From: Bremia lactucae
Lineage: Eukaryota > Oomycota > Peronosporomycetes > Peronosporales > Peronosporaceae
DNA: 11,114 bases
Reading direction: 5' to 3'
NCBI RefSeq assembly: GCF_004359215.1
Contig: NC_090617.1
Span: 501,701-512,814, forward strand
Within the stretch, counting starts at the first letter, position 1; every line of letters begins with the position of its first letter. Positions 1 to 7,173 of this stretch are shown in pieces. The notes under the pieces are model-generated. The model had not been told where the DNA came from and did not search any database. It was given only the letters and a program-made list of their open reading frames with translations. Both the position numbers and the translations under genes were made by a program.

Positions 1-80
1 GTTGTACTAACGACCGTACCACAAGTGAGGCCATCGCACTCACTCGTAGTACATCCACACGCTTGTGGACGCTCCAAGAC

Positions 81-106
81 GTTCATCAGATGGCCATCTG
101 ATGAAC
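81..106. repeat. 26-bp perfect palindrome in the protease region
   Basis: The arm GTTCATCAGATGG is followed with no spacer by its exact reverse complement. It lies within protease-linked coding sequence (SSDGHLMN on the minus strand). Confidence 0.95.
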
Positions 107-146
107 AAGTGGCAGGCATCTTTACGGATCGATGCTGCCAGCTGAT

Positions 147-205
147 CCTTGGCTCGTATTTTCTGAGCCAAGGTAAACCTTGGATGACATCAAATTTGTC
201 ATCCA
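147..205. repeat. Two adjacent perfect hairpins
   Basis: CCTTGGCTC (147-155) pairs with GAGCCAAGG (165-173). TGGATGACA (181-189) pairs with TGTCATCCA (197-205). Both are 9-bp stems in retropepsin coding sequence. Confidence 0.95.
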
Positions 206-800
206 AATCCAGTACGATGAAATCATCATCATACTGTAAATCTCTAAACGTGTAGTGAGATTTCACTACGCGTTCACTACTGTTATAGATGCGCCTGACG
301 CTAGACGCACCGTCATCCTCGTTGGAGGAATGTCGCGCTTAACGTGTAGGAGCCTACGACCCTCTAGTGACTGGCGACGAATAAAGTTATTCGACGCTCC
401 GCAGTCCACTAGGGCTCTGAGTGACAAATCATTTTGTAACTTTCAACTTCAAGGTGATGAGAGATACCTCATCGCCAAGTGCAGAGACACATAATGATTG
501 TGTGTCGGGAGCAACTTTCGTCTAGAGATTTGCAAATTCTCTTGAGGTTGCTGAATCAGTAGGGCGTACGCCCCTACTGACCCCGACCGTTTTTTGGCCG
601 GTGCGCCTCGCTGTTGCGATTTCGCAAACAACGTCGGACCCGTAACCGTTGCCTTTTTTGGCATTCGGTCCATAATTATGATTGCACTCATGAGCGAAGT
701 GTCCTAACTTGTGACAGCGATTGTATTTCTGCAATCGCTTGTTGTTCAAAAAGCGAGGTTTCTCGCATTCGACGTAAGAAAGGTCCATTGGTTCTGGGCC

Positions 801-1103
801 AATCAAGACAACTAGTTGCCTTTGATCGTCAAGTGGGTCACCTGTAGCAGCAAGCGTCGTTATCAATTCCTTGAATCGCGTGAGGTGATTAAAGAGATAC
901 TACCACTGGCCAGTTGAAACTCATTTATTTTTTAATTTAGCGCAAAACGATTGTGCATCGTTTGGCAATTGGAGAAGCTCTCGAGCACATCTTAAGCTCC
1001 ACGAGCAGATGTCTCGTCTCGTATCATTGCCTGGTACTTAAGACTGACCGATTCTGCTATTGTTGCCAGTGCTTTCTGTTGAAAGGTAAATGTTGAAGCA
1101 AAG
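801..1103 (-). pseudogene. Ty1/copia-type Gag fragment (UBN2 / Retrotran_gag_2), broken
   Basis: On the minus strand from about 1085 downwards the reading is QQKALATIAESVS, then RDETSARGA, a TAA where the conserved Trp of 'A-W-D-x-L-E' is expected, then DVLESFSNCQTMHNR, a second stop, and NEFQLASGS. After a frameshift near 890 it continues as FKELITTLAATGDPLDDQRQ and LVVLIG. This pattern (K-A-L-x-x-I, A-x-x-A-W-D-x-L, L-x-x-x-K/F-x-L-x-x-G, F-x-x-L-x-x-x-L-x-x-x-G-D/E-P, V-x-L-L-G-S-L-P) is that of the copia Gag domain. The N-terminal part is missing at the 1104 end. At the other end LVVLIG runs straight into the gypsy Gag peptide PEPMDLSYVE in the same open frame (codon junction about 795-803), where a normal copia Gag would read S-L-P. 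Confidence 0.75.
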
Positions 1104-1109
1104 TACTGT

Positions 1110-1533
1110 TGTCACGGGGCACTACGACTTTTACTGCTTCAGTACAAGTCCACTTCGCACTGCTTCAGTTGCGAGTGGTGCCTTACGTTATTTCACGTAA
1201 CCTAGTACGAGAGGAAAGCTTCTCTTTAAGGTGACTAGCTTAAACAGAAGAAAATGAAAACTGCATTAATATAGTTAAGTATCTCTTCTATCTATTTTGT
1301 AAATGCTAACTTGTTTATAAACTAATACTAAACATGCAATTGAATTCTTATCGTATCTGTATATCTCTTTTGTTTACATCTACAGCTATAAGTCTGCGGA
1401 ATAAATAGATTTACTGGTCTATACCTATTTATAAATAAGAATTCTGAACATTAGTATTCTAAATAATATCCTCCAAATAATATCTGGAAACGTGATGCGT
1501 ATTCCCACTATCATCTAACATGTCCATGTTACA
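1110..1533 (-). repeat. LTR (family A, copy 1), degraded 3' LTR of the derivative
   Basis: It begins TGTCACGGGGCACTACG and is recognisably homologous to 1584-2016 over nearly its whole length. Its distal end is decayed: after about 1490 the match is weak until ATCTAACATGTCCATGTTACA at 1513-1533, which corresponds to the CCCCGTTACA terminus of the other copies. The leading hairpin has lost one pair (GACTTTTACTG against CAGTACAAGTC). Confidence 0.75.
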
Positions 1534-1563
1534 TTTAGATGTGGAAAATGTGGTCCTTGGACG

Positions 1564-1581
1564 GACTACAAAGTGCTACCA
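1564..1581 (-). other. Candidate tRNA primer-binding site of family A LTR element
   Basis: On the minus strand, two bases after the LTR terminus TGTTACA-type end at 1584, the sequence reads CC then TGGTAGCACTTTGTAGTC. TGG at the start matches the complement of a tRNA CCA end. The same TGGTAGCACT and GTAGTC are found at the equivalent place beside the different LTR at 3074. It is not the usual initiator-Met site, which starts TGGTAGCAGAG or TGGTATCAGAG. Confidence 0.5.
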
Positions 1582-1583
1582 GG

Positions 1584-2016
1584 TGTAACGGGGCACTACG
1601 ACTTGTACTGCTTCAGTACAAGTCCACTTCGCACTGCTTCAGTTGCGAGTGCTGCCTTACGTTAGGTGACGTACACTGTACGTGCAGAGGAAGACTTCTC
1701 TTTAAGGTAACTAGCTTAAAGAGGGTAAAATGAAAACTGTATTAATATAATTAAGTGTCTCCTTTTCTATCTTTGTAAATGCTAACTAAACATGTAATAG
1801 AATTCTTATCTCTATCTTATTTGTAAATCTCTCTTTGATTACTTCTACAGCTGATTAGTCTGCGAAATAAATAGATATAATGGTCTTTACCTATTTATGG
1901 ATAATCTTCTGAATATTACTACATAAAGCAATATCCTTCAAATATTATCTACCTTTTAGATAATTTATTAATTAACCTTTAAGTGTTAATTTCATGTAAC
2001 GATACACCCCGTTACA
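1584..2016 (-). repeat. LTR (family A, copy 2), best-preserved left copy
   Basis: It is bounded by TGTAACGGGGCACTACG at 1584 and ATACACCCCGTTACA ending at 2016. This gives TG...CA ends with a 10-bp inverted terminus (TGTAACGGGG / CCCCGTTACA). A perfect hairpin GACTTGTACTG-ctt-CAGTACAAGTC lies at 1600-1624, and a second (CTTTAAG / CTTAAAG) near 1701-1722. The sense strand is inferred to be minus from the adjoining primer-binding site. Confidence 0.8.
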
Positions 2017-3049
2017 TACTGGGTATCGACGTTTTCCGGCACCGTATCAGACTTGTGGTATAGGTCGGAGTTGGAGCTCTGTCGAGCTTTACGCGAATTC
2101 CGAAGAGGGCAGGCAGGGCGTAAATGTTTCGTGCTTCCGCACATATAAATCTACGGATGGTCTTTAGCTGTTCCACAGCTTGAAGAGCCTCTTCTCCTTC
2201 CTCAACGATGCTTAACTCAATAGGTTCGGCTCTATTAGACGGAACCCATGTGCTCGAAGAGCTTGTTCGGTAGACAGGCGTGCTAACGCGAGCAGGCTTA
2301 AAGTCAAACTCGGCGCGTAGCAACTGCCTCTTCGAACGTAGCCGGATGAGATCAGAACAATTTCGTCCGGGCAACGCCCTCATTGAGACCCCCATAAAGA
2401 TGGTCACTACAATTGCTTCTTGCACCGGTCCTTGATGCATAGATGCAATGAGAGTTCTCAACTCCTGCACAAAGTCTCCGAGGGTTCTTTACCCTGTCGA
2501 GTCGCTAGGAGCCGTTCTCGCATGCGAAAAGCCTGATCAGGCGGTGCAAATACGCTGGTCATTTGCTGTTTCAGCGAATCTTATGAGGAAAAAGCGTCGT
2601 TTATGGACGTGCTGCACGATAGTGCCCACTACCTCCAAGTTTGGAAATGACCATAGCCACCTTTGCCGTCCTATTAAGAACAAGGCGGAATCAATGGACA
2701 TTTCCATCTGCTTAATTTAAAAAGGGAGATTTTTCCCCTCTTATCCCTCAAATGACTTCACATTTACAGTTAGAGGGCGAGCCCTCGGCTCTGAGTCAGG
2801 TACAGAGATGTACCAGGTTGGCATAGATGCCGCTAAATCGTCCTGTACCTGACCTATCAGGGAGGCTTCATACCGCATGAAGGCTTCAAGCTTTGCATGC
2901 AGGACCTCTGGTCCCTGGTAGATAATAAATTCCACGTGCTCAAGCCCGAATAAGGTTTTGAGCTTGTCATAAGCGGTGCGTTGCGCTTCTGACAATTCTG
3001 GAACCTCTTCCAATTTCGTGAAAAATTAGTCTTGTAAAGACTCAGGCAT
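2017..3049 (-). pseudogene. Ty3/gypsy gag (capsid plus zinc knuckle), multiply broken
   Basis: The probable start is ATG at 3049-3047, giving MPESLQD before an in-frame TAA at 3026-3028. The same frame then runs open from 3025 to 2744 (TKLEEVPELSEAQ ... RPLTVNVKSFEG) to a TAA at 2741-2743. Degraded capsid sequence follows in shifting frames (VAMVISKLGG near 2640, FAPPDQAFRMRERL near 2540, VQELRTLIASMHQ near 2460). The frame 2470-2150 then continues through MRALPGRN, AEFDFKPARVSTPVYR and RAEPIELSIVEEGEEAL. After another frameshift near 2145 a zinc knuckle is readable: I-Y-M-C-GSTK-H-LRPA-C. It has Ile in place of the first Cys. The gene follows the LTR and primer-binding site at 3054-3523, as a gag should, and is cut at 2016 by the LTR-LTR insertion. 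The capsid order is typical of gypsy Gag (family knowledge). Confidence 0.85.
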
Positions 3050-3053
3050 TGAT

Positions 3054-3071
3054 TGACTACGAGTGCTACCA
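3054..3071 (-). other. Candidate tRNA primer-binding site of family B element
   Basis: On the minus strand, two bases after the LTR end at 3074, the sequence is CC followed by TGGTAGCACTCGTAGTCA, and gag ATG lies just downstream at 3049. Position and the leading TGG support a primer-binding site. It shares 15 bp (GTGCTACCAGGTGTA on the plus strand) with the junction at 1573-1587 although the two LTRs are otherwise different. Confidence 0.55.
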
Positions 3072-3073
3072 GG

Positions 3074-3523
3074 TGTAGCGGAGCTACCTCGCTCCTAAAG
3101 TCAGAGGAAGACTTTCAGACTCAGAGAGTCACTTAGTTCTATTGAACTAATGGGTTTAACAACTCAGGAAGTCGTACATGCTATAAAAGCTTAAGGAATC
3201 CTAGTTCAACGGATTCAGGGGTTCGTAGAACCCAGTGGCAACTAGTGCACAAGAGGCTATACCTTAGAAAGGCTTCTATCTCTAACAGGTTAATTCGCAA
3301 GCCTTGAAAGGCACTTAACGCCTTAAGATCAAAAGGGGAACTGCACTTTATTTAATTTTTCAAATTTAAAAACTTTACCCTTGCTAATTAAAAATAGATT
3401 TTGGCCGCCAGATTTATATCTGGCGGCGACCACATTTGTTACCCATAATAAATGAGATTTATGTAACTAACTATTTTAAAATTAAATATAAGGGTATATT
3501 ACCCATAAAGTTAAGGTACCACA
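3074..3523 (-). repeat. 5' LTR of the family B gypsy element
   Basis: The inner end is clear: TGTAGCGGAGC at 3074 abuts the primer-binding site and gag. The outer end is set tentatively at GGTACCACA (3515-3523), giving TGTGG...CTACA on the sense (minus) strand. No target duplication can be tested because the other end of the element is not identified. It contains several perfect hairpins: TTAGTTC-tatt-GAACTAA, GGGTTC-gta-GAACCC, and a 10-bp stem GCCGCCAGAT-ttat-ATCTGGCGGC at 3404-3427. Confidence 0.6.
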
Positions 3524-3785
3524 ACAACGGTTCTCCAACCGATGTGTGCCCCATTTCAAGGCGGATGTTTTCCCAGTAAAGACAACTATTTAAGGTGATT
3601 CGGGTGTTCGCTGCGGAGGAACTTACAGTATTGAGAACTAGATTCGAATGTGACGTTGCGCCCCAGCTTTAGATGACCAAGAAAGGAGAACATCCGTAAC
3701 TTTCATATCAGATTAACAACAAATCTCAAAAAAAAAAATATTCAGTGTATTGTCAACAATTTCAGCAAATTTCTCGAATTAAGCG
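3524..3785. other. Intergenic sequence without recognised gene
   Basis: This lies between the family B LTR and the 3' end of the Cys-His gene. I see no open frame of note, no transposon peptide and none of the hairpins that fill the flanking repeats. An A tract of about 11 sits near 3729-3739. Confidence 0.5.
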
Positions 3786-3790
3786 TTCTA

Positions 3791-3796
3791 TTTATT
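3791..3796 (-). terminator. Candidate poly(A) signal AATAAA of the Cys-His repeat gene
   Basis: On the minus strand AATAAA lies about 35 nt after the TAG stop of the gene at 3831. The spacing fits a short oomycete 3' UTR, but the hexamer alone is weak evidence in AT-rich DNA. Confidence 0.45.
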
Positions 3797-3830
3797 TTAC
3801 ACGAATGTATCGCGCCTTATTGTATGTCGA

Positions 3831-4631
3831 CTAGATAGCTTCCGGCGGCTGAGTTCGCTGCGAACAGTGCTCGGCGCACAAATTTCCGTTTCGCTCGTAC
3901 GCCGGCTTCTGACACGAATCGATTAGACAGCGCTTTCCGCCGCCGTGCGCCCAGCATAAGCCATTCGACACTGCAATTTTAATGCACCCTCCAGTCTTAC
4001 AGCGAGTGCCACCTCCGTGGGACCAGCAAATCCCACGCGACTTTGCGCGCTTTGAGCAGCCCTCCACGGTGCAATGCGTGTAGCCACCGTGCTTCCAGCA
4101 TAACCCACGGTTTTGCGCTCGGCAGCTACAGCCCTCAACAGAGCAGCGCTTGCCGCCACCGTGGCGAATGCACAGTCCGCGATCGACCACGTACTTTTCG
4201 CATCCGTCAAATTTGCAAATTCGCGTCTTGCGCTTCTTTTTGGGCTGCACCTTGATCGCCTGGGGCTGCATTGTGGTCATCGAAATTGGCATTGATGAAG
4301 CAGGGGTCGTATAGGAATGGTACAGGATGGTGGACGGCGCACCCGGGGCATACACCTGCTGCTGATTCAAAAGGTAATAGTTCTCGACGGGTTGACGATT
4401 TGATGTAACCAGTAAATTCGAGATCGAAGGTGACGCACGAGTCGGCGATAGGTTCGTATAGACACCCGGTGCCCTAAAGGTGCTCATGAGGCTAGGCAGT
4501 GTGGGAAGACGCGGTGCAAGGGACGGCAGACGGATGGCGACCGAATGCGGGGCTGCGTACAGCTCAGAAAGCGGTGACGCCGCCTGCACGACAGGTGGCA
4601 AGAGCGAGGATCGAACGGGCCCAGCTTCCAT
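3831..4631 (-). CDS. Tandem Cys-His repeat protein ('WRKY19-like' zinc-repeat family), no WRKY domain, 266 aa
   Basis: This intact frame starts at ATG 4631 and stops with TAG at 3831. Upstream in frame there is only a GTG and then a TAG with no other ATG, and a promoter motif lies 20-40 nt before ATG 4631, so this start is well supported. Residues 1-125 are rich in Pro, Ser, Ala and Leu with no recognised domain. Residues 131-137 (KKKRKTR) look like a nuclear localisation signal. Five tandem units follow at about 139-157, 163-181, 187-205, 211-229 and 235-255. Units 1-4 have the form C-x4-C-x9-C-x2-H, usually followed by GGGKRC or a variant; the fifth has x11. Such units occur at the C-terminus of plant WRKY19 and, alone, in many oomycete proteins, which are annotated 'WRKY transcription factor 19' although they lack WRKY. 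A zinc-binding, nuclear, possibly DNA-binding role is inference. It is the only intact host-type gene here and is flanked by retroelements on both sides. Confidence 0.88.
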   Translation of the reverse strand: MEAGPVRSSLLPPVVQAASPLSELYAAPHSVAIRLPSLAPRLPTLPSLMSTFRAPGVYTNLSPTRASPSISNLLVTSNRQPVENYYLLNQQQVYAPGAPSTILYHSYTTPASSMPISMTTMQPQAIKVQPKKKRKTRICKFDGCEKYVVDRGLCIRHGGGKRCSVEGCSCRAQNRGLCWKHGGYTHCTVEGCSKRAKSRGICWSHGGGTRCKTGGCIKIAVSNGLCWAHGGGKRCLIDSCQKPAYERNGNLCAEHCSQRTQPPEAI

Positions 4632-4651
4632 GATTGATGCAAAAGTTGTCA

Positions 4652-4671
4652 GTGACGAAATGGATTGAGTC
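4652..4671 (-). promoter_or_regulatory. Oomycete-type core promoter (Inr plus FPR-like) of the Cys-His gene
   Basis: The minus strand reads GACTCAATCCATTTCGTCAC. TCAATCC fits the oomycete initiator TCAWTYY, and the overlapping CATTTCG resembles the flanking promoter region motif that follows it. The ATG at 4631 is about 35 nt downstream, a usual 5' UTR length for oomycetes (family knowledge). Confidence 0.6.
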
Positions 4672-5428
4672 ACGCTAGTGACAACATGACGAAACCTCTA
4701 TGATCGGAGGGTGCTGCTGGTCGTGACCATACTTTTGGCGACTGGCAAGATTGAAGGAAAGATTTGCGATCGCGTGGGTTTGCATTGCTACGTGTGTGAG
4801 CAGCTCCGATCGAGGAAAGTGGGACTTTAGTACTCAATTTTAGTAGAAAGCGCATGTTTCCTGAGATGGTGCGGGATAGGGTCGCGGAAGTAATCAAAAA
4901 GCTCGTCTGGGCCATGTCGTAATCGCATCTTAGCCTAGAAAAACAAGGAAAGGGCATGTTGACATTTGACAATTTATAGTGCATATATACGAGGAAAAAA
5001 ACGAGCGCGTAGTTAAGCAGCCTTTACAACAAGGTGGAGTATATGTATGTGCATATGTCCATTTGGATTATTGTGGTGGTAGTGATTTTAGAGAAAGGAA
5101 CGGTCAAAAATGCTTAGAGAAATGCTTTGAAACAAGTACGCGATGAAGGATATCAGGCCTGAATAGATTGTTGAAGGGTGGGAAAAGTGTAATTGTATAT
5201 TGAGGCTAATACGTTACCCCGGTAAAATGATTTTTTTGTCGGGCTCAAAAAGTGAAAAAAAAAACATCGTGACAAGCGACCATAATAACCGCAGTTAGCA
5301 GTGGGTATCTTATAAAAAGTAATTAGTTATGGAGAATAATCCGAAACAAGGACAAAAGTTTAAAGGCCGTCTTGAGCAAATATTGGGCATTCATTGAGCT
5401 CTTTGCTATACCGGTGAGCTTAGCGAAT
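4672..5428. other. Upstream intergenic region of the Cys-His gene
   Basis: I see no recognised gene or transposon sequence. It contains A/T runs (for example around 5228-5264) and an unconvincing 104-codon minus-strand frame at 4670-4984 with no domain, rejected as a gene. Perfect inverted repeats of 8 bp or more are not apparent, unlike the repeats on either side. Confidence 0.5.
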
Positions 5429-5876
5429 CGACCACCGGTGTATCGTTACATGAAATTAACACTTAAAGGTTGTTAATTAATATATTATTTAAAAGGTAGA
5501 TAATATTTAAAGAATATTACTTTACATAGTAATATTCTAAAAACTTTTCAATTAGTAGATTTAGACCATTATATCTACTTTCTTTGCGGTCCAGTCAGCG
5601 CTGGACGCGCGCAAAGAGAAAAACAGATAAGACTTTTAGTACATGTTTTGTATTAGTTTACAATTAAGTTTGTATTAAGTAGATAGACAAGAGAAACTTA
5701 AAACTAAATTATATTAATACAGTTTTCATTTAACCCTCTTTAAAGCAAGTGTTTTGGAGAGTAGACGTCTTCTGCACGTTCTAGTGTACGTGAAGTGACG
5801 TGAGGCACCGCTCGCACTGAGGCAGTGCGAAGTGAACTTGTACTGAAGCAGTACAAGTCAGCAGTGCCCCCTTACA
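5429..5876 (+). repeat. Solo-like LTR (family A, copy 3), sense on the plus strand
   Basis: It is the reverse complement of the 1584-2016 and 7174-7593 copies: GTGTATCGTTACATGAAATTAACACTTAA at its start matches the reversed end of those copies (piecewise), and GCAGTGCCCCCTTACA ends it at 5876. The first 8-10 bases are mutated, so the outer limit is approximate. No flanking duplication (about GAATC versus AACGC), primer-binding site or polypurine tract is visible. It has hairpins ACTTGTACTG-aag-CAGTACAAGT (5836-5858) and, near 5583-5617, a nested one (CTTTGCG ... GTCCAG-tcagcg-CTGGAC ... CGCAAAG). The inner stem of the nested hairpin also occurs in copy 4 but not in copies 1 and 2. Confidence 0.75.
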
Positions 5877-6330
5877 AACGCAGCTAGCTGTCAATGATCT
5901 GGCGAATCAACACCCAGCCATAAATTATTGATCTCATTTTAGACGCGTTTCTTTTTAGGAATGACGTCAAAAATTAGACTGTAGACGTCTTAAATTACAA
6001 TTTTTTCGTGAATTCATGTAGTAGAATTAATTCTTGTCGCAAAGCTATTGCATTTTTTTTAAATTGAAAGTTAGGCAATTTAAAAATGACCTTAAAAACA
6101 GCAAAGACGATCCATTGCTCGCACATTCTTAAAGGGATTCCAACGATAAGCTGAAGATTCAGATGCAGAAGAATTTTAAATGGCTACGCGTATTGGCACG
6201 AGCAGTCGAGGCGATTTATGCAATCGTTTGCTTGCATCACTAACTCGCTACTGCAGACGAAGCGAAGAATATATACGAAATAGCTCTTATCGCACAAGTG
6301 AGGTCTGTATCGGGCTACAGATGTCCTAAC
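5877..6330. other. Non-coding stretch, nothing recognised
   Basis: Mostly AT-rich, with a TGACGTCA palindrome near 5962 and no open frame or transposon peptide that I can support. Confidence 0.45.
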
Positions 6331-6345
6331 GTTACACAGTCCCCA

Positions 6346-6526
6346 TTAAGTACAGTTGGTGTACTTAAGGTGGATGGTCAATTACTTAAATAAAGTAATT
6401 AGACCCAGCACTCGGGTGTGGTTGACATTTGTGACCAACCCTTGTGTATGAGATGTACATAGGTGCATTCACATTAAGAGGGATGACGCCTAGCGTCATC
6501 CGTTACGCAGGTATCTAGAAAGATAC
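6346..6526. repeat. Hairpin-rich block, probable remnant of an unidentified retroelement (LTR-like)
   Basis: Successive perfect inverted repeats: TTAAGTAC-agttggt-GTACTTAA (6346-6368), AATTACTT-aaata-AAGTAATT (6380-6400), GGTTG...CAACC (about 6420-6440), GGATGACGC-cta-GCGTCATCC (6481-6501) and GTATCT-agaa-AGATAC (about 6511-6526). No protein is encoded. The texture matches the LTRs and element interiors elsewhere in the window, not the host-gene stretch. LTR ends cannot be fixed. Confidence 0.4.
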
Positions 6527-6530
6527 GCTC

Positions 6531-7173
6531 GCAATAAATATTATGTTATTTATAGATATGACATTTTGATTGGTAAAAACAGGTATTAATATTCAATGTG
6601 CTAAAAAAAATCAGTCTGAAACTACTTTCTACTTAGTAAGTGCGCACGAGGAGCCGGATTACTGCTCCCGTGACAACACTTTACTAATGTACCTAATCGC
6701 TGAGTGAGGTCGCTAAGGCGCCCACCACAACTACCTCACTATACGCAATAGAAGCTGGTATAACCGCTTCCTCGCTGTGCCAGGGTGTGTGTCTAAGTAG
6801 AGCGTGGCAGCATTACGACGTGCCCGCCTACATGGTCCACGTAATGCCGCTTTATCCGTCCGCCACACTCATTGTGCTCGTGCTGTCGATTTGACATTCG
6901 ATGGCTATGCTTTTAATTTATGCAGCTGCGCGAATAATGTCGTTCAATTACTAAATACTATCTTGGAAAAAAGCCTAGTTTCATGAATTCAAGTTCAAGT
7001 GCAACTTAGAACCGCGCCAATAAATGATCAAGTGTAGCTATCTTCAAACAACCTGCAGCCATCTTTCCGCCACTCAGTCGCTATCGTTACTCCTATCTTC
7101 GGAGGACGAGAGACTACACGAAATGGGCTTTAGGGCTTCTTTGTCACTATAGCTTTATTCACAAGAGCGATAT
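6531..7173. other. Non-coding stretch, nothing recognised
   Basis: Only short unsupported frames are present. A long imperfect inverted repeat around 6805-6850 (CATTACG ... CGTAATG with flanking GC pairs) suggests this may still be old element sequence, but no family can be named. Confidence 0.4.

Larger units (their letters stand above)
1..800 (-). pseudogene. Ty3/gypsy Gag C-terminus (zinc knuckle) plus retropepsin, broken, cut by the window edge
   Basis: Read on the minus strand from about 800, the peptide PEPMDLSYVE opens a gypsy-type Gag tail, followed by the knuckle YNRCHKLGHFAHEC. The usual C-x2-C-x4-H-x4-C has Tyr (codon TAC) where the first Cys should be. The open stretch ends at 522. 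Further on, in other frames, comes an aspartic protease: VDCGASNNF (catalytic Asp in D-C-G, about 395-409), then a flap-like region, then FIVLDLDDKFDVI and GLPWL at about 180-225. Two frame changes are evident, near 432 (an A run) and near 262-268 (adjacent TAG TGA in the old frame), so no protease could be made. Reverse transcriptase would lie beyond position 1. D-C-G-A-S-N-N-F retropepsins are typical of oomycete gypsy polyproteins (family knowledge). The damage shows this copy is dead. Confidence 0.85.
1109..2016 (-). mobile_element. LTR-50 bp-LTR deletion derivative with candidate 5-bp target duplication
   Basis: Two direct copies of one LTR (1110-1533 and 1584-2016) are separated by only 50 bp. 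TACTG occurs immediately outside both ends (1104-1108 and 2017-2021), with one extra T at 1109, which is what a single insertion with a 5-bp target duplication would leave. The 50-bp interior holds a primer-binding-site-like TGGTAGCACT two bases inside LTR 1584-2016 on the minus strand, so the element's sense strand is minus and 1584-2016 is its 5' LTR. There is no polypurine tract and no coding sequence. It is either a nearly complete internal deletion of a larger element or a miniature non-autonomous form. Confidence 0.7.

Noticed and set aside
2448..2720. Plus-strand open frame of 90 codons
   Set aside because: It is opposite degraded gag and shows no protein-like pattern of its own.
4671..4673. 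GTG as start of the Cys-His protein (14 residues longer)
   Set aside because: Eukaryotic genes start at ATG. The Inr motif lies across this region, so transcription would begin at or after it, and ATG 4631 follows at a normal distance.
4670..4984. A 104-codon minus-strand open frame upstream of the Cys-His gene
   Set aside because: No domain or signal, it overlaps the promoter motif of the gene, and it is not in the same frame. Probably chance or 5' region sequence.
5930..5970. TCATTTT initiator-like motif and TGACGTCA palindrome
   Set aside because: No gene follows (the nearby ATG is closed within a few codons). Short motifs such as these are expected by chance in AT-rich DNA.
6804..6986. 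Plus-strand 60-codon frame
   Set aside because: Short and Arg/Ala-biased, with no domain, promoter or homology that I recognise.
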